Made by a program: the position numbers and the translations under genes
Part shown: positions 1 through 9,600 of the stretch, one piece after another
Layout: each line of letters starts with the position of its first letter
Numbering within the stretch: the stretch's first letter is position 1
The notes under the pieces: model-generated
Told to the model about the DNA's origin: nothing
The model's input: the letters and a program-made list of their open reading frames with translations, nothing else
The model's database searches: none
NCBI RefSeq assembly: GCF_004614165.1
Contig: NZ_SPVG01000191.1
Coordinates: 25,167 to 89,166, forward strand
DNA: 64,000 bases
From: Duganella callida
GTDB taxonomy: Bacteria; Pseudomonadota; Gammaproteobacteria; Burkholderiales; Burkholderiaceae_D
Direction: 5' to 3'

Positions 1-1140
1 CAGGCCGATGAAGCGGTCAAACAGGTAAGCGACGTCAGTCGGGCCAGGCGAAGCTTCAGGGTGGCCCTGGAAGCAGAACGCCGGCGTGTCGGTGCGGGCG
101 AAGCCTTGCAGCGAACCGTCGAACAGCGATACGTGGGTCACGCGGCAGTTGGCCGGCAGCGTGTTCGGATCGACCGCGAAACCGTGGTTCTGCGAGGTGA
201 TCATCACGTGCTTGCTGTCCAGGTCCTGCACCGGATGGTTGGCGCCGTGGTGGCCGAACTTCATCTTCAGCGTCTTGGCGCCGGAGGCCAGGCCCATGAT
301 CTGGTGGCCCAGGCAGATGCCGAACAGGGGAATCTTCTTGTCCATGAAGACCTTGGCGGCGGCGATGGCGTAATCGCATGGTTCAGGATCGCCGGGACCG
401 TTTGACAGGAACACGCCGTCCGGGTTCATGGTCAGCACTTCTTCGGCGGTGGTCTGCGCCGGCACCACGGTCACCTTGCAGCCGCGCGCGGTCAGCATGC
501 GCAGGATGTTCAGCTTGACGCCGAAGTCGTAGGCGACCACGTGGAATTTCGGGTCTTTCAGCTTGCCGTAGCCTTCGCCCAGCTGCCACTCGGTGTCGGT
601 GAATTCGTAGGACGACTTCACGCTCACCACCTTGGCCAGGTCCATGCCGGTCAGGCCGGGGAAGGAACGGGCCAGGTCCAGCGCCTGCGATTCCGACGGC
701 TCGTTGCCCTGGGTGCCGACCAGGATCGCGCCCGACTGTGCGCCCTTCTCGCGCAGGATGCGGGTCAGCTTGCGGGTGTCGATGCCGGCGATGGCGACGA
801 TGTTCTCGGCCTTCAGGTAATCGGACAGGGATTGGGTGGAGCGGAAGTTCGAGGCCAGCAGCGGCAGATCGCGGATGATCAGGCCGGCGGCGTGGACCTT
901 GGAGGATTCGACGTCTTCCGGGTTGATACCGTAATTGCCGATATGCGGATACGTCAGGGTGACGATCTGGCGGCTGTAGGAAGGATCGGTCAGGATTTCC
1001 TGATAGCCGGTAATGGAAGTATTAAAGACCACTTCACCGGTCGTATGGCCGGCAGCGCCAATGGAAAAACCTTTGAAGATGGTTCCGTCAGCGAGGGCCA
1101 GTATGGCTGGAACGGCGGGGCCAGAAAAAAATGGCGGCAA
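1..1140 (-). CDS. carA: Carbamoyl-phosphate synthase small subunit (glutaminase), 3' end cut by the window
   Basis: This is the glutamine-hydrolysing subunit of carbamoyl-phosphate synthase. It passes ammonia to CarB for pyrimidine and arginine synthesis in the cytoplasm. The minus strand is open for 380 codons to the window edge. The visible C-terminus reads through a triad class-I glutaminase domain: the nucleophile elbow [11 protein letters not shown] and the late HPEASPGP motif (catalytic His/Glu). The family is about 380 residues, so only the last residue(s) and the stop are missing. The start is assigned to TTG at 1138-1140, because a GGAG ribosome-binding site ends 6 nt upstream and no ATG or GTG gives a better N-terminus ([19 protein letters not shown]). 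carB is expected just beyond the left edge. Confidence 0.95.
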   Translation of the reverse strand, partial: MPPFFSGPAVPAILALADGTIFKGFSIGAAGHTTGEVVFNTSITGYQEILTDPSYSRQIVTLTYPHIGNYGINPEDVESSKVHAAGLIIRDLPLLASNFRSTQSLSDYLKAENIVAIAGIDTRKLTRILREKGAQSGAILVGTQGNEPSESQALDLARSFPGLTGMDLAKVVSVKSSYEFTDTEWQLGEGYGKLKDPKFHVVAYDFGVKLNILRMLTARGCKVTVVPAQTTAEEVLTMNPDGVFLSNGPGDPEPCDYAIAAAKVFMDKKIPLFGICLGHQIMGLASGAKTLKMKFGHHGANHPVQDLDSKHVMITSQNHGFAVDPNTLPANCRVTHVSLFDGSLQGFARTDTPAFCFQGHPEASPGPTDVAYLFDRFIGL

Positions 1141-1289
1141 GGGCAACTCCTGATAAAGTTACCGTAGCTGCGCCACGTCAGACGACCGTCGTGTATCCCC
1201 GGCCGTCGCAGGCCCGGGTGGATGGTCAGATTGAAGATGGAGTGAGTGGTAGTCGCTACGGTAGAGATATGATTTGGCTAAACCTTTGA

Positions 1290-1318
1290 ATTATAACCAA
1301 ATCTGCCCTGGTTGGCAA
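1290..1318 (-). promoter_or_regulatory. sigma70 promoter of carA
   Basis: The minus strand shows TTGCCA (1313-1318), a 17-bp spacer and a perfect TATAAT (1290-1295). This implies a leader of about 140 nt before the TTG start of carA. A 7-bp inverted repeat (GATTTGG at 1271-1277, CCAAATC at 1297-1303) brackets the -10 box and could be an operator. Confidence 0.75.
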
Positions 1319-1438
1319 GGCAGGGGCACGCGCCGCCATATATTACATTACGTAAAAAACCAATTGCGGACCAAGGTATTTTTTTGCGGCTCAGGAATGG
1401 ATAAAGTGGACCTCACTCACCAACCCAAGGAGCTGAAA

Positions 1439-2386
1439 ATGAAAACCAAGATCATCGCAGCAGCACTTGCAGCAAGCACCCTGCTTCTCGGCGGCGGCGC
1501 CTATGCCGAGGGCGCGGCCGCAACGCCGGCCACCGCCGCGCAGAAAGCCGCAGCCCGGCAGCAGTTCAAGATCACCCGCGTTACGCCGAACTACTGGCGC
1601 GTCACCATCAATAACCCGCCGTTCAATATCTACGGCCCGGAATCGATGCCGCAGCTGAACAGTGTGATTACCGAGATCGAGCGCGATACGGACGTCAAAG
1701 TGGTGGTATTCGCCAGCGACACGCCGGGCTTCTTTTTGACGCACTATGACTTCGTGCCGCCGCTGGCGCAGACCACCAGCATGGCCAACGGCCCCACCGG
1801 CCTGCCGCCGCTGCCCGACATGCTGGTACGCCTGAGCCGCGCGAATGTCGTCTCGATCGCCGCCATCCGTGGCCGCGCCACCGGTGTCGGCAGCGAACTG
1901 GCGCTGGCCTCCGACATGCGCTTCGCCAGTCGCGAAAAAGCCGTGCTGTCGCAATTTGAGATCGGCGCCGGCTTCGCTCCCGGTGGTGGTCCGATGGCAC
2001 GACTGCCCCGTTTGATGGGCCGCGGCCGCGCGCTGGAGATTCTCCTCAGCGGCAACGACATCAATGGCGAACTGGCCGAGCGCTACGGCTACGTGAACCG
2101 CGCCCTGCCCGATGCGGAACTGGACGACTTTGTCGACACCCTGGCCCGCCGCATTGCCTCGTTCGACAAGCAGACTATCGGCGACATCAAGCATCTGGTC
2201 AATATCGCCTCGCTGCCGTCGGATAAGGATATCGGTGCGGAATGGGATGCCTTCATCACCTCCGTGCAGCGCCCCGCCGCGCAGAAGAATATCGGCAAGC
2301 TGATGGAACTGGGACTGGGCAAGAAGGCGGATGTCGAGGTGCACCTCGACAAATACACCGGCCAGGTGAACCAGCCAGCTAACTGA
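1439..2386 (+). CDS. Exported crotonase-fold (enoyl-CoA hydratase/isomerase-like) protein
   Basis: A 315-residue protein with the crotonase fold preceded by a classical signal peptide: MKTKIIAAALAAS, a hydrophobic core, and a likely cut after AYA at about residue 23. The crotonase core follows from about residue 45. Both glutamates that do acid-base catalysis in enoyl-CoA hydratases appear to be kept: one in GVGSELALASDMRF, the other in LSQFEIGAGFAPGGG. The ATG at 1439 is chosen over an upstream in-frame start at 1274 because AAGGAG lies 6 nt before it and only this start gives the signal peptide. CoA thioesters are not expected in the periplasm, so substrate and reaction are unknown. It stands alone between divergent carA and a convergent gene. 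Confidence 0.85.
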   Translation: MKTKIIAAALAASTLLLGGGAYAEGAAATPATAAQKAAARQQFKITRVTPNYWRVTINNPPFNIYGPESMPQLNSVITEIERDTDVKVVVFASDTPGFFLTHYDFVPPLAQTTSMANGPTGLPPLPDMLVRLSRANVVSIAAIRGRATGVGSELALASDMRFASREKAVLSQFEIGAGFAPGGGPMARLPRLMGRGRALEILLSGNDINGELAERYGYVNRALPDAELDDFVDTLARRIASFDKQTIGDIKHLVNIASLPSDKDIGAEWDAFITSVQRPAAQKNIGKLMELGLGKKADVEVHLDKYTGQVNQPAN

Positions 2387-2388
2387 GC

Positions 2389-2416
2389 TGTCATTCCCGC
2401 GACAGCGGGAACGACA
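2389..2416. repeat. REP-like palindrome between convergent genes
   Basis: Imperfect 12-bp arms surround a 4-nt GACA loop. The core TTCCCGC/GCGGGAA (2394-2400, 2405-2411) is the same as that of the element at 39786-39803. It sits 2 nt after the stop of the crotonase-fold gene and may also act as a bidirectional transcription barrier, although no T-tract follows. Confidence 0.6.
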
Positions 2417-2431
2417 TGCGCGGGGTTATGC

Positions 2432-2842
2432 TTAGCTCAGCGCGGCGATGCCGGCCTTGGCGATCTGCGCATCCTCGGCCGACTTCACGCCGGAGACGCC
2501 GACAGCGCCGATGATGTGGCCGTCCACGATGATCGGCACGCCGCCTTCCAGCATGCCGTCGGCCATCGGCGCCGGCGCGGTCAGGAACGACACGCGGCCG
2601 TTGTTGATCATGTCTTCGTACAGCTTGGATTCGCGGCGGCCCAGCGCCGAGACGCGCGCCTTGGCCGGGGCGATGTGCGAAGACAGGGCGTTGGCGCCGT
2701 CCAGGCGCTGCAACCACAGCAGGTGGCCGCCGTCATCGACGATGGCGATCACCACCGCCCATTTGTTGGCAACCGCTTCCGCTTCAGCGGCAGCAGCGAT
2801 TTTCTTGACGTCGGCGAGGCACAGATAAGGTTTGGTTTGCAT
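2432..2842 (-). CDS. GlcG/HbpS-family heme-binding-like protein
   Basis: A 136-residue single-domain protein of the GlcG/HbpS (haem-degrading, PF03928-type) family. Family features are visible: an N-terminal helix LADVKKIAAAAEAEA, the strand VVIAIVDDGGHLLWLQRLDGA, the segment GGVPIIVDGHIIGAVGVSG, and the C-terminal D-AQIAKAGIAAL helix. There is no signal peptide. Members are found beside glycolate oxidase or bind haem, but the role in this context is unknown because no such partner is nearby. It lies 38 bp upstream of the start-side of nothing obvious and is read toward the crotonase-fold gene. Confidence 0.8.
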   Translation of the reverse strand: MQTKPYLCLADVKKIAAAAEAEAVANKWAVVIAIVDDGGHLLWLQRLDGANALSSHIAPAKARVSALGRRESKLYEDMINNGRVSFLTAPAPMADGMLEGGVPIIVDGHIIGAVGVSGVKSAEDAQIAKAGIAALS

Positions 2843-2880
2843 GACAGCTTCCTTGTTATTGGTGCCGCCATTGTAGCCGC

Positions 2881-3804
2881 TTACGAGCGCCGTTTGGCCT
2901 CGAGCTTCTGCTTAATCTGCGCCATGACCTGGGCGGCGGCCTGCTCGCCCGCCAGCACGGCCTGGTTACGGCCGTTGAAGTCGTTGCTGGCCATCTTGCC
3001 CAGCGGCGGGGTGATGACGATGTCGGCGTCCTTCAACTCATAGTCGTTGATGCGCTGCCCCATGATGCTGAAGGTCTGCATGATCACGTCCAGCGAGCTG
3101 ACGGTGGCCTGCACGTCGGCCTGGGTCGAGATGTTGACGGCGATGACGAAATCGGCGCCCATGTCGCGCGCGAAGCGCACTGGCACCGGCGCCACCAGCC
3201 CGCCGTCCACGTAAGTGTGGCCGCTGATGGTGACCGGCTGGAACACGCCCGGTACCGCCGAGGAGGCGCGCACCGCCATGCCGGTATTCCCGCGCTGGAA
3301 CAGGATCGGCTTGCCGTCCTTCAGATCGGTGGCCACGGCGCCGAACGGGATCTTCAGCTTTTCCATCGGCTGGTTGTTGACCGCCTTGTTGACGTAAGCC
3401 TGCAGCGCCTCGCCTTTCAGCACGCCGGTGGACTTGCGGAACAGCGGCAAGGCCCAGTCGGAGATCGATGCCTCGTCCATTTCCATGGCCAGCTTCTGCA
3501 ACTGGAAGCCGGTGTTGCCGGAGGCGTACAGCGCGCCGACCACGCTGCCGGCACTGGTCCCGACCACGATGTCCGGATAGATGCCCTGCGCCTCCAGCGC
3601 CTTGATCACGCCGATATGCGCAAAGCCGCGCGCCGCGCCGCCGCCGAGCGCCAGGCCGATCTTGATCTTGCGCGGCGGCGCCGGCTCGGGCACCGGCGCC
3701 GGCTGCAGCGCCGGCGTTTCCACCACGGGCGTGGTCTTGCAGCCGACAACAGCGGCCGCGGTCAGAGTGGCTAAAGTGGCAAGGGCGAGACGGCGTGATG
3801 TCAT
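2881..3804 (-). CDS. Patatin-like phospholipase lipoprotein (RssA-like)
   Basis: A 307-residue patatin-family serine hydrolase, predicted to be an esterase or phospholipase anchored to an envelope membrane. The N-terminus is a lipoprotein signal with lipobox VVGC (acylated Cys22) and a Pro-rich linker. The patatin domain then shows the oxyanion loop GLALGGGAARG, the nucleophile elbow GTSAG, and the catalytic Asp in YVDGG. A helical tail rich in Gln/Lys ends the protein. It is about the size of E. coli RssA plus a lipoprotein leader. It lies 55 bp downstream of the GH109-type gene on the same strand, so read-through from the GalNAc arm is possible, but nothing ties it functionally to that pathway. 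Confidence 0.88.
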   Translation of the reverse strand: MTSRRLALATLATLTAAAVVGCKTTPVVETPALQPAPVPEPAPPRKIKIGLALGGGAARGFAHIGVIKALEAQGIYPDIVVGTSAGSVVGALYASGNTGFQLQKLAMEMDEASISDWALPLFRKSTGVLKGEALQAYVNKAVNNQPMEKLKIPFGAVATDLKDGKPILFQRGNTGMAVRASSAVPGVFQPVTISGHTYVDGGLVAPVPVRFARDMGADFVIAVNISTQADVQATVSSLDVIMQTFSIMGQRINDYELKDADIVITPPLGKMASNDFNGRNQAVLAGEQAAAQVMAQIKQKLEAKRRS

Positions 3805-3859
3805 GGATGATCTGGACGGGATTTAAGCGCCCAGATTGTACACCGCCCCGCCTGTATCA

Positions 3860-5221
3860 TCAGTACTTGTCGTCGAAGGCGAAGATCGGCTTGCGGCTCT
3901 TCCACTGGCCGTTGGTGAAGTCGGGGAAGTCCAGCGTCTGGAAGTTCTGCGCGATCGATTGCTCCGACAGCGGCGTGATGGCGCTCCAGGTCACCGCGTC
4001 GTAGATATCGATCGGCATGGGCGCCTCGGCCTTCAGTGCTTCCACGAAGGCATGGATCACGAAGAAGTCCATGCCGCCGTGGCCCGCTCCTTCCGCATTC
4101 TTCGCATACTTGCGCCACAGCGGATGGTCATACTTGTCCTGCCACGCCTGGAAATCGTCCCAGGTGTGAGGCTTGCTCTTGCCCTCGATGTGGATCGAAT
4201 GGTTCACGTCCATCCACAGCCCATTGGTGCCCTGCACGCGGAAACCCAGCGAATAAGGGCGCGGCAGCGAGGTGTCGTGCTGCAGGATGATGGTCTCGCC
4301 ATTCTCGCAGGCCAGCGTGGTGGTCACCACGTCGCCCAGCTTGAATTCGGTCTTCGCGCTCGGATGGCTGGCCCCGCCCTGCTTGACGATGTAGTCGTGC
4401 AGGCCGCGCGCCTTGGTCGCAAACGAATTGATACGCGTGAAGCGGTTGCCGCGATTGATATTGGTGTACATCGCGCACGGACCGATGCCATGGCTGGGAT
4501 ACAGCTCGCCGTCGCGCCTGACCGAGTGCTCGGTGCGCCAGCGCGCCTCCGACCAGCCTTTGGCGCCGTATTCGACACCGCCGCCATATGGCTTGTCCGG
4601 ATTGCCGCTGTTGAACTTCACCGCGCGCAGATCGTGCTGATAGCCGCCCTGCAGGTGTACCAACTCACCGAACACGCCGGCACGAACCATTTGCAGCACC
4701 GCCATCACATCGCGGCGGAAGCAGACGTTCTCCAGCAGCATATACGGCGTCCTGGTCTTCAGCTGCGTATTCAGCACATCCCAGTGATCCTGCAGCGTGA
4801 TGCCGGCCACCACCTCGCAGCCGACCGGAATCTTCGCCTGCATCGCCGCGATGGCCATCGGCGCATGCCACTCCCACGGCGTGGCGATGATCACGCCATC
4901 CAGACCGCCCGCATCCAGCATGCGCTTGTAGGCTTGCGGGTCGCGGTCTTCGCCATACGTTTTCGGCTTGGCCTTGCCGGCCTTCTCCACCTGCTGCAGC
5001 GCGCGGCCCAGCATGATGGGTTCGATATCGCACAACGCCGCCACCTCCACGTCGTCGCGGCGCAGCAGTTCCTGCAGCAGCACCTGGCCGCGCATGCCGG
5101 TGCCGATCATGCCGATGCGGACCTTCTGGCGCGTGGCGCCGAAGGCGGATGGCAGCATCATGCTGCCGGCAAGGGCGGCGCCTGCCGCGAGGAAGTCACG
5201 TCGGTTCAAAACTGATTTCAT
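3860..5221 (-). CDS. Tat-exported GH109-type alpha-N-acetylgalactosaminidase (Gfo/Idh/MocA fold)
   Basis: A 453-residue protein of the NAD-dependent glycoside hydrolase family GH109, whose characterised members cleave terminal alpha-GalNAc. The N-terminus is a twin-arginine signal (NRRDFLAAG, then AGSMMLPSAFGA), fitting a protein that folds with its nucleotide before export. A Rossmann motif IGMIGTGMRG follows, and the family-typical EVVAG, SHGIGPC, DHPLW and GHGGMDF segments are present. It is the third gene of a minus-strand operon with the DUF3472 lipoprotein (17 bp away) and the TonB receptor. The divergent arm encodes GalNAc catabolism, which strongly supports a role in releasing GalNAc. 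A plain oxidoreductase is the alternative but fits the motifs less well. Confidence 0.85.
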   Translation of the reverse strand: MKSVLNRRDFLAAGAALAGSMMLPSAFGATRQKVRIGMIGTGMRGQVLLQELLRRDDVEVAALCDIEPIMLGRALQQVEKAGKAKPKTYGEDRDPQAYKRMLDAGGLDGVIIATPWEWHAPMAIAAMQAKIPVGCEVVAGITLQDHWDVLNTQLKTRTPYMLLENVCFRRDVMAVLQMVRAGVFGELVHLQGGYQHDLRAVKFNSGNPDKPYGGGVEYGAKGWSEARWRTEHSVRRDGELYPSHGIGPCAMYTNINRGNRFTRINSFATKARGLHDYIVKQGGASHPSAKTEFKLGDVVTTTLACENGETIILQHDTSLPRPYSLGFRVQGTNGLWMDVNHSIHIEGKSKPHTWDDFQAWQDKYDHPLWRKYAKNAEGAGHGGMDFFVIHAFVEALKAEAPMPIDIYDAVTWSAITPLSEQSIAQNFQTLDFPDFTNGQWKSRKPIFAFDDKY

Positions 5222-5238
5222 AATGCTCCTTGTTATAG

Positions 5239-6630
5239 TTACTGCGGCAGGCTGTTCACGTCCACCGTCGGTTGCTGGCCGGTGGACGGTCGGGTAAAGT
5301 TTTGATTGACTGGCACGTAATCGGCAAAGAAGCCGCCGTTGCGCAGATAGAACCGGCCGTTATCCAGTCCCCCCGCGTAATCCATGCGCTGCGCGTTGGT
5401 CACGGTGGCGTCGCCGGTGAGGCGGCCGGCGGTCACTTCGGACCACGCTCCGGAAACATTGCGCGCCCACTGGTTGCCGAACAGGACGCGGCGGCCAGTA
5501 TAGCCGTTGGTGTCGATAAAATTCTCCAGGAACGAGTGGTTGCCGGTCAGGTAGCTGGTGGTCGCCGGACGCTTCCAGGTCGCCATGTAGCGCCAGGCGC
5601 CGGCCTCCGGCGCGTAGAACCATGCCGAGTACAAGGTGCTGCCGGCACCGTCCGGCCGCGCGCGGGTGATGAAGCGGTAGGTGTTCCCGGCCACCCAGTT
5701 ATACACCAGGTAAGCCTGCCCGCCAGTGCCCTCGCCGCCGAAGCTGTTGTCCACCACACCCGCGCCCTTGCTGACCAGCGTGGTCTTGGCGCCGCTGTCG
5801 GCATCCCAGACCGAGAACAGTATCCAGCGCTCGGTCGCGGACTTGACCTGGATGCCGAAGTAGCCGCCACTGAAACCGTTGGCCATGAAGTAGGAGCCGA
5901 TCGGGTCCTGTCCGGTGGGCACGGTGACTTCGTTATAGAAGTATTCGGTGTTGGCCGGTGTGGTGTAGCCCATGTGGACCGATGGTCCGCGGCGCGACCA
6001 GTAGTAATTGGCGGCGTCGTTGGCGTAATTGACGGCGGACGCGGTGGTCACCTTCAGTGCGGAGACATCGCCAAAATAGCCGCCATCCTTGCTGATGCCC
6101 TGCAGGTCGACCTTCACATAACCCGGCGCGGCCACATTCACCGTGCCGATCGCGTAAGTCTTCGCGCTCGTGCCGGCCAGCGCCAGCGTGAACGGCGTGC
6201 CGTTGACCGTCACGCGGATGGTGCTGTTGCTGCTGCCGGCCAGGCGCGCATCGAGGCCCAGCGTCACCGCGCCGGCCGAGGCCATGCGGAAGTAGGCGCT
6301 GGTGACGGTGGCCGCGTTGCTCCAGTTGGCCAGGCCATTGTCGTTGATGACTTCCGCCGCACCGGACGGTGCCGAAGTGACAAAGGCATTGCCGGCCAAT
6401 GCCACCGTCGACGTCGTGAGCGCGGCGGCGGCATTGGCGGAGGCGCCGGCTGCTGCGGCAGCATCCGCAGCCGGATCGGCGCCAGACGCCGCGCCGCTGG
6501 CACCGGCTGATCCAACACCGCTGGCGACCGCCAGCGCCTGCACCATCGGTGCACCCGACGTGCCGGTTCCGGCGCCATCGCCGCCACAGCCGGCCAGTAA
6601 TATCGCCGCTGAATACAGGAATAGCTTCAT
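5239..6630 (-). CDS. DUF3472 surface lipoprotein with N-terminal DUF5077-like module
   Basis: A 463-residue lipoprotein of unknown biochemical activity. Signal peptide with lipobox LAGC (Cys15) is followed by an Ala/Gly/Ser-rich linker to about residue 70. Residues about 75-200 look like a beta-sandwich carbohydrate-binding-like module (DUF5077 type). From about residue 205 the sequence matches DUF3472 (NYYWSRRGPSVHMGY, the repeated aromatic-rich FSVWD and LVYNW segments, and the NGGFFADY end). DUF3472 proteins are typically found in polysaccharide utilisation loci. Position 12 bp after the TonB-receptor gene and 17 bp before the GH109-type gene suggests it binds or presents a GalNAc-containing glycan at the cell surface; this is inference. 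Confidence 0.8.
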   Translation of the reverse strand: MKLFLYSAAILLAGCGGDGAGTGTSGAPMVQALAVASGVGSAGASGAASGADPAADAAAAAGASANAAAALTTSTVALAGNAFVTSAPSGAAEVINDNGLANWSNAATVTSAYFRMASAGAVTLGLDARLAGSSNSTIRVTVNGTPFTLALAGTSAKTYAIGTVNVAAPGYVKVDLQGISKDGGYFGDVSALKVTTASAVNYANDAANYYWSRRGPSVHMGYTTPANTEYFYNEVTVPTGQDPIGSYFMANGFSGGYFGIQVKSATERWILFSVWDADSGAKTTLVSKGAGVVDNSFGGEGTGGQAYLVYNWVAGNTYRFITRARPDGAGSTLYSAWFYAPEAGAWRYMATWKRPATTSYLTGNHSFLENFIDTNGYTGRRVLFGNQWARNVSGAWSEVTAGRLTGDATVTNAQRMDYAGGLDNGRFYLRNGGFFADYVPVNQNFTRPSTGQQPTVDVNSLPQ

Positions 6631-6642
6631 GTTTCCCTCCCC

Positions 6643-9600
6643 TTAGAATTCATATTCCGCGGTGAGACGCACCGACCGCGGCGCCGCGCGGCTGGTCACC
6701 TGCAGATAGCTGCGGGCGATATCGCCGCCGCCATCTTCGCGGGTCTCGTTGTAGCGCTGGATGGTCTGACGGTCCAGCACATTGAACACGTCCACCTTCA
6801 GGCTCAAGCCCTTGGCGAAGCGCGGCTGATAGGCGAGATTCAGGTCGATCTGGGTCTGCCATGGCAGACGTCCCTGGCTGCCGCGCGGCGTCGGCTTGCC
6901 GTTGCAGTAGAAATAGGCCGCACCGTAGTCGTTTTCCCACTTCAGATCGGCCGGCAGCTCGCCGATACAGTTGCGCGGCGCGCCCGAGGTCAGATTCAGA
7001 TTGCCGCCGATGGTCCACTCCGGCGTCACCTGGAAGAAGCCATACGCCTTGATCGAATGGCGATGATCGCCCGGCAGATAACCGTAAGCGTTGTACATCA
7101 GTTCCTTGTGATCGTCGCTGACGGTCAGGCCGACGTCGCCGCCGCCGATGGTATCGGTCTGCCCTTCCATATTGCCCTTCAGTGCGGACAGGGTATAGGT
7201 CACTTTGCCGTACCAGCCATTGCTGTACGGGTGCTCGACGAAGAAGGTCAGCGCCTTGTAGGTGCGGTCCGGCTTGGGATTGCCCCACTCCGCCGCCGAG
7301 ATATCGACGCGGCGCAGGCCGTGGCCGTCGGCGAAGTCGATCCACAGCGCATTGTCGCGGCCAGGATTGATGATCGCGCACTGGAAGCCGCCCCACTTGC
7401 CGGTATCGACGTTGTTGCGCGCCGCCCAGGCATCGATAGGACGCTGATCGCAAGTGTCGTCATTGGTATCGTTCAGACGGCGATACAAACCGCTCAACCC
7501 GACCACGATCTGCTTGTTGAGCACCTTCTCGAAGCCCAGCGACAGCTCATCCTGCGACAGCGGCTTCAGGCCGATGGCCGTGACTTCCTTCGCATCGCGC
7601 GCCGTGCCGTAGGCGTTATTGGCCGAATATGGATTGCTGATCGCATGCAGCCCGGTCGGCGCGCCGGTCGCCGGATCGACACCGGTGTAGGTGTAGAACT
7701 GGCTGGTCGACAGATACGGCGAGGCCAGATTGCTGGACAGGTTGGACGGCACCGGCAGATGGTAACGGCCGGCGTTGGCAAAAATCTTCAGCGAGCCATC
7801 GCCCTTGTAGTCCCAGGTCGCGCCCAGACGCGGCGCGATCATGTTCCGCTGCGAGATGAAGGCGTCGCCGGTGGTGGTGTAATTGGTGAACTGCTCGCGG
7901 CGCAGGCCCAGATCCAGCAGCACGCGTGGCGTCACCTGCCAGTGATCCTGGATGTATTGTGCCGATTGTTCGCTGGTGGGATGGGCGACCTTGTCATACA
8001 GATCGCGGCTGACGTAATAGCCATCGACGCCATAGCCGCCGCCCTGCGCGGGCGTCTCGAATGCGCCATTGATCGGCGTGTTCGGATTGGACGCCTTGCG
8101 GTAAGTCCAGCGCACACCGCCGGCGTAGGTGTTGCCCACCGTCGAATCGACATCGATACGGTCGATACCACCGCGCAGGGAGTGATCGCCCAGGCGGTAT
8201 TCGACGTCCAGACGCTTGGCTTTCTGACGGTCGCCCGACGACGGATCGACCAGGTTACCGGTCACAGTCTGCGGCACCGGGTAGGTCAGGCCGGGCACCT
8301 GCACCGTGGCGCCGGTCGAAATCTGCGGCAGCGAAGGATCGTAGCCGGTCGGCGTGCGCGTATGGCTGGTGCGCGATTTGCCCCACAGCGCGGTGACGGT
8401 CAGATTATCGGTCAGGTAGCCGGTATACTTGTAAATGTCGATATTCGCGCCCGGCGCCGACGCCGAGCCGCAGCAGTTGATGGTGGTCTCGCCCGGTGTC
8501 GCGGGAACGTTATTGCGCTTCAGCGTACTGTAGTCGAAGCCGAAGGACTGGCTGAACGTCTTGGTGCGGTCATACAGTTTGGTGTATTCGAAGTGATGGT
8601 CTTCGTTCAGATTGAAATCGATCTTGGCCAAGCCGCGGTCCACGGTGGACTGGCTGCTGCTCCAGCCGCTTTTCACGCTGGACGTGGCGTCGCTGGTGGC
8701 GCCGATCGCATCGCTGTCGGTCCTGGTTCGTTCCAGGCCGATGAAGGCGAACAGCTTATTCTTGATGAGAGGGCCGCTGGCATACACGCCTGCGACGCGG
8801 CTGGTGGTCTCATTGTCGCGGTTCCAGTACAGCAGCTTGCCGTCGGTGTCCGGATGCGCGCCGGTATTCGGATAATACGTGTTCTCCGTCGTGCCGCGCA
8901 GACTGGCGGGGATGGTGGACAATTTGCCACCCACGTGGAACTCGTTGCCGCCGCTCTTGGTGGTGATGTTGACCACTCCACCAGTCGAACGGCCGAACTC
9001 CGAACCATAACCGCCGGACAGCACCTGCATGTTGGAGATCGCGCCGAACGGCAGTTCCGACGCGCCCACCTGCGTCAGCAGATTGGTGACCGGGAAGCCA
9101 TTGACATAGAAGGCATTCTCCGACTGGCCGGACCCGCCGATCGAGGGTGCATTGCCGTACTGGCTGTTGGTGCCGCGCGCCACGCCCGGCGTCAGCTGCA
9201 CCACCGAAGCCACGTCATTCGCCACCGGCAGCACCTTTAGCTCCTTGGCGGTGAAGACCACGCCGTTATTGGTGTTGGAGACGTCGATATAATTGCGCGT
9301 CGCGCGCACCACCACAGTTTGTCCTTCTTCCTTGGCGCCGAAGTTCACCTCCGCCCCGCTGCCCACCAGCGCCTCGATTTCGCGCGTATCCTGTACCGTA
9401 CCGCCGCGCAGCACGCGTAGCGCATAGCGGCCTGGCGGCATCGAGTTGGCGATGTAGCGCCCCGACGCATCGGGCGTCAGGGTCCGCTGGGCGCCGGTGG
9501 CCAGGTTCTCCAGCACCACGGTGGCGCCGGCCGGCGACGCCACTTCGCCGTATATGGTAGTGGTGGCGTTAGACTGGGCCAGCGCCTGATTGCCGGCCGC

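Noticed and set aside
1274-1438. Longer N-terminus of the crotonase-fold protein from 1274
   Set aside because: The extension lacks a ribosome-binding site, overlaps the carA promoter and would bury the signal peptide that begins at 1439.
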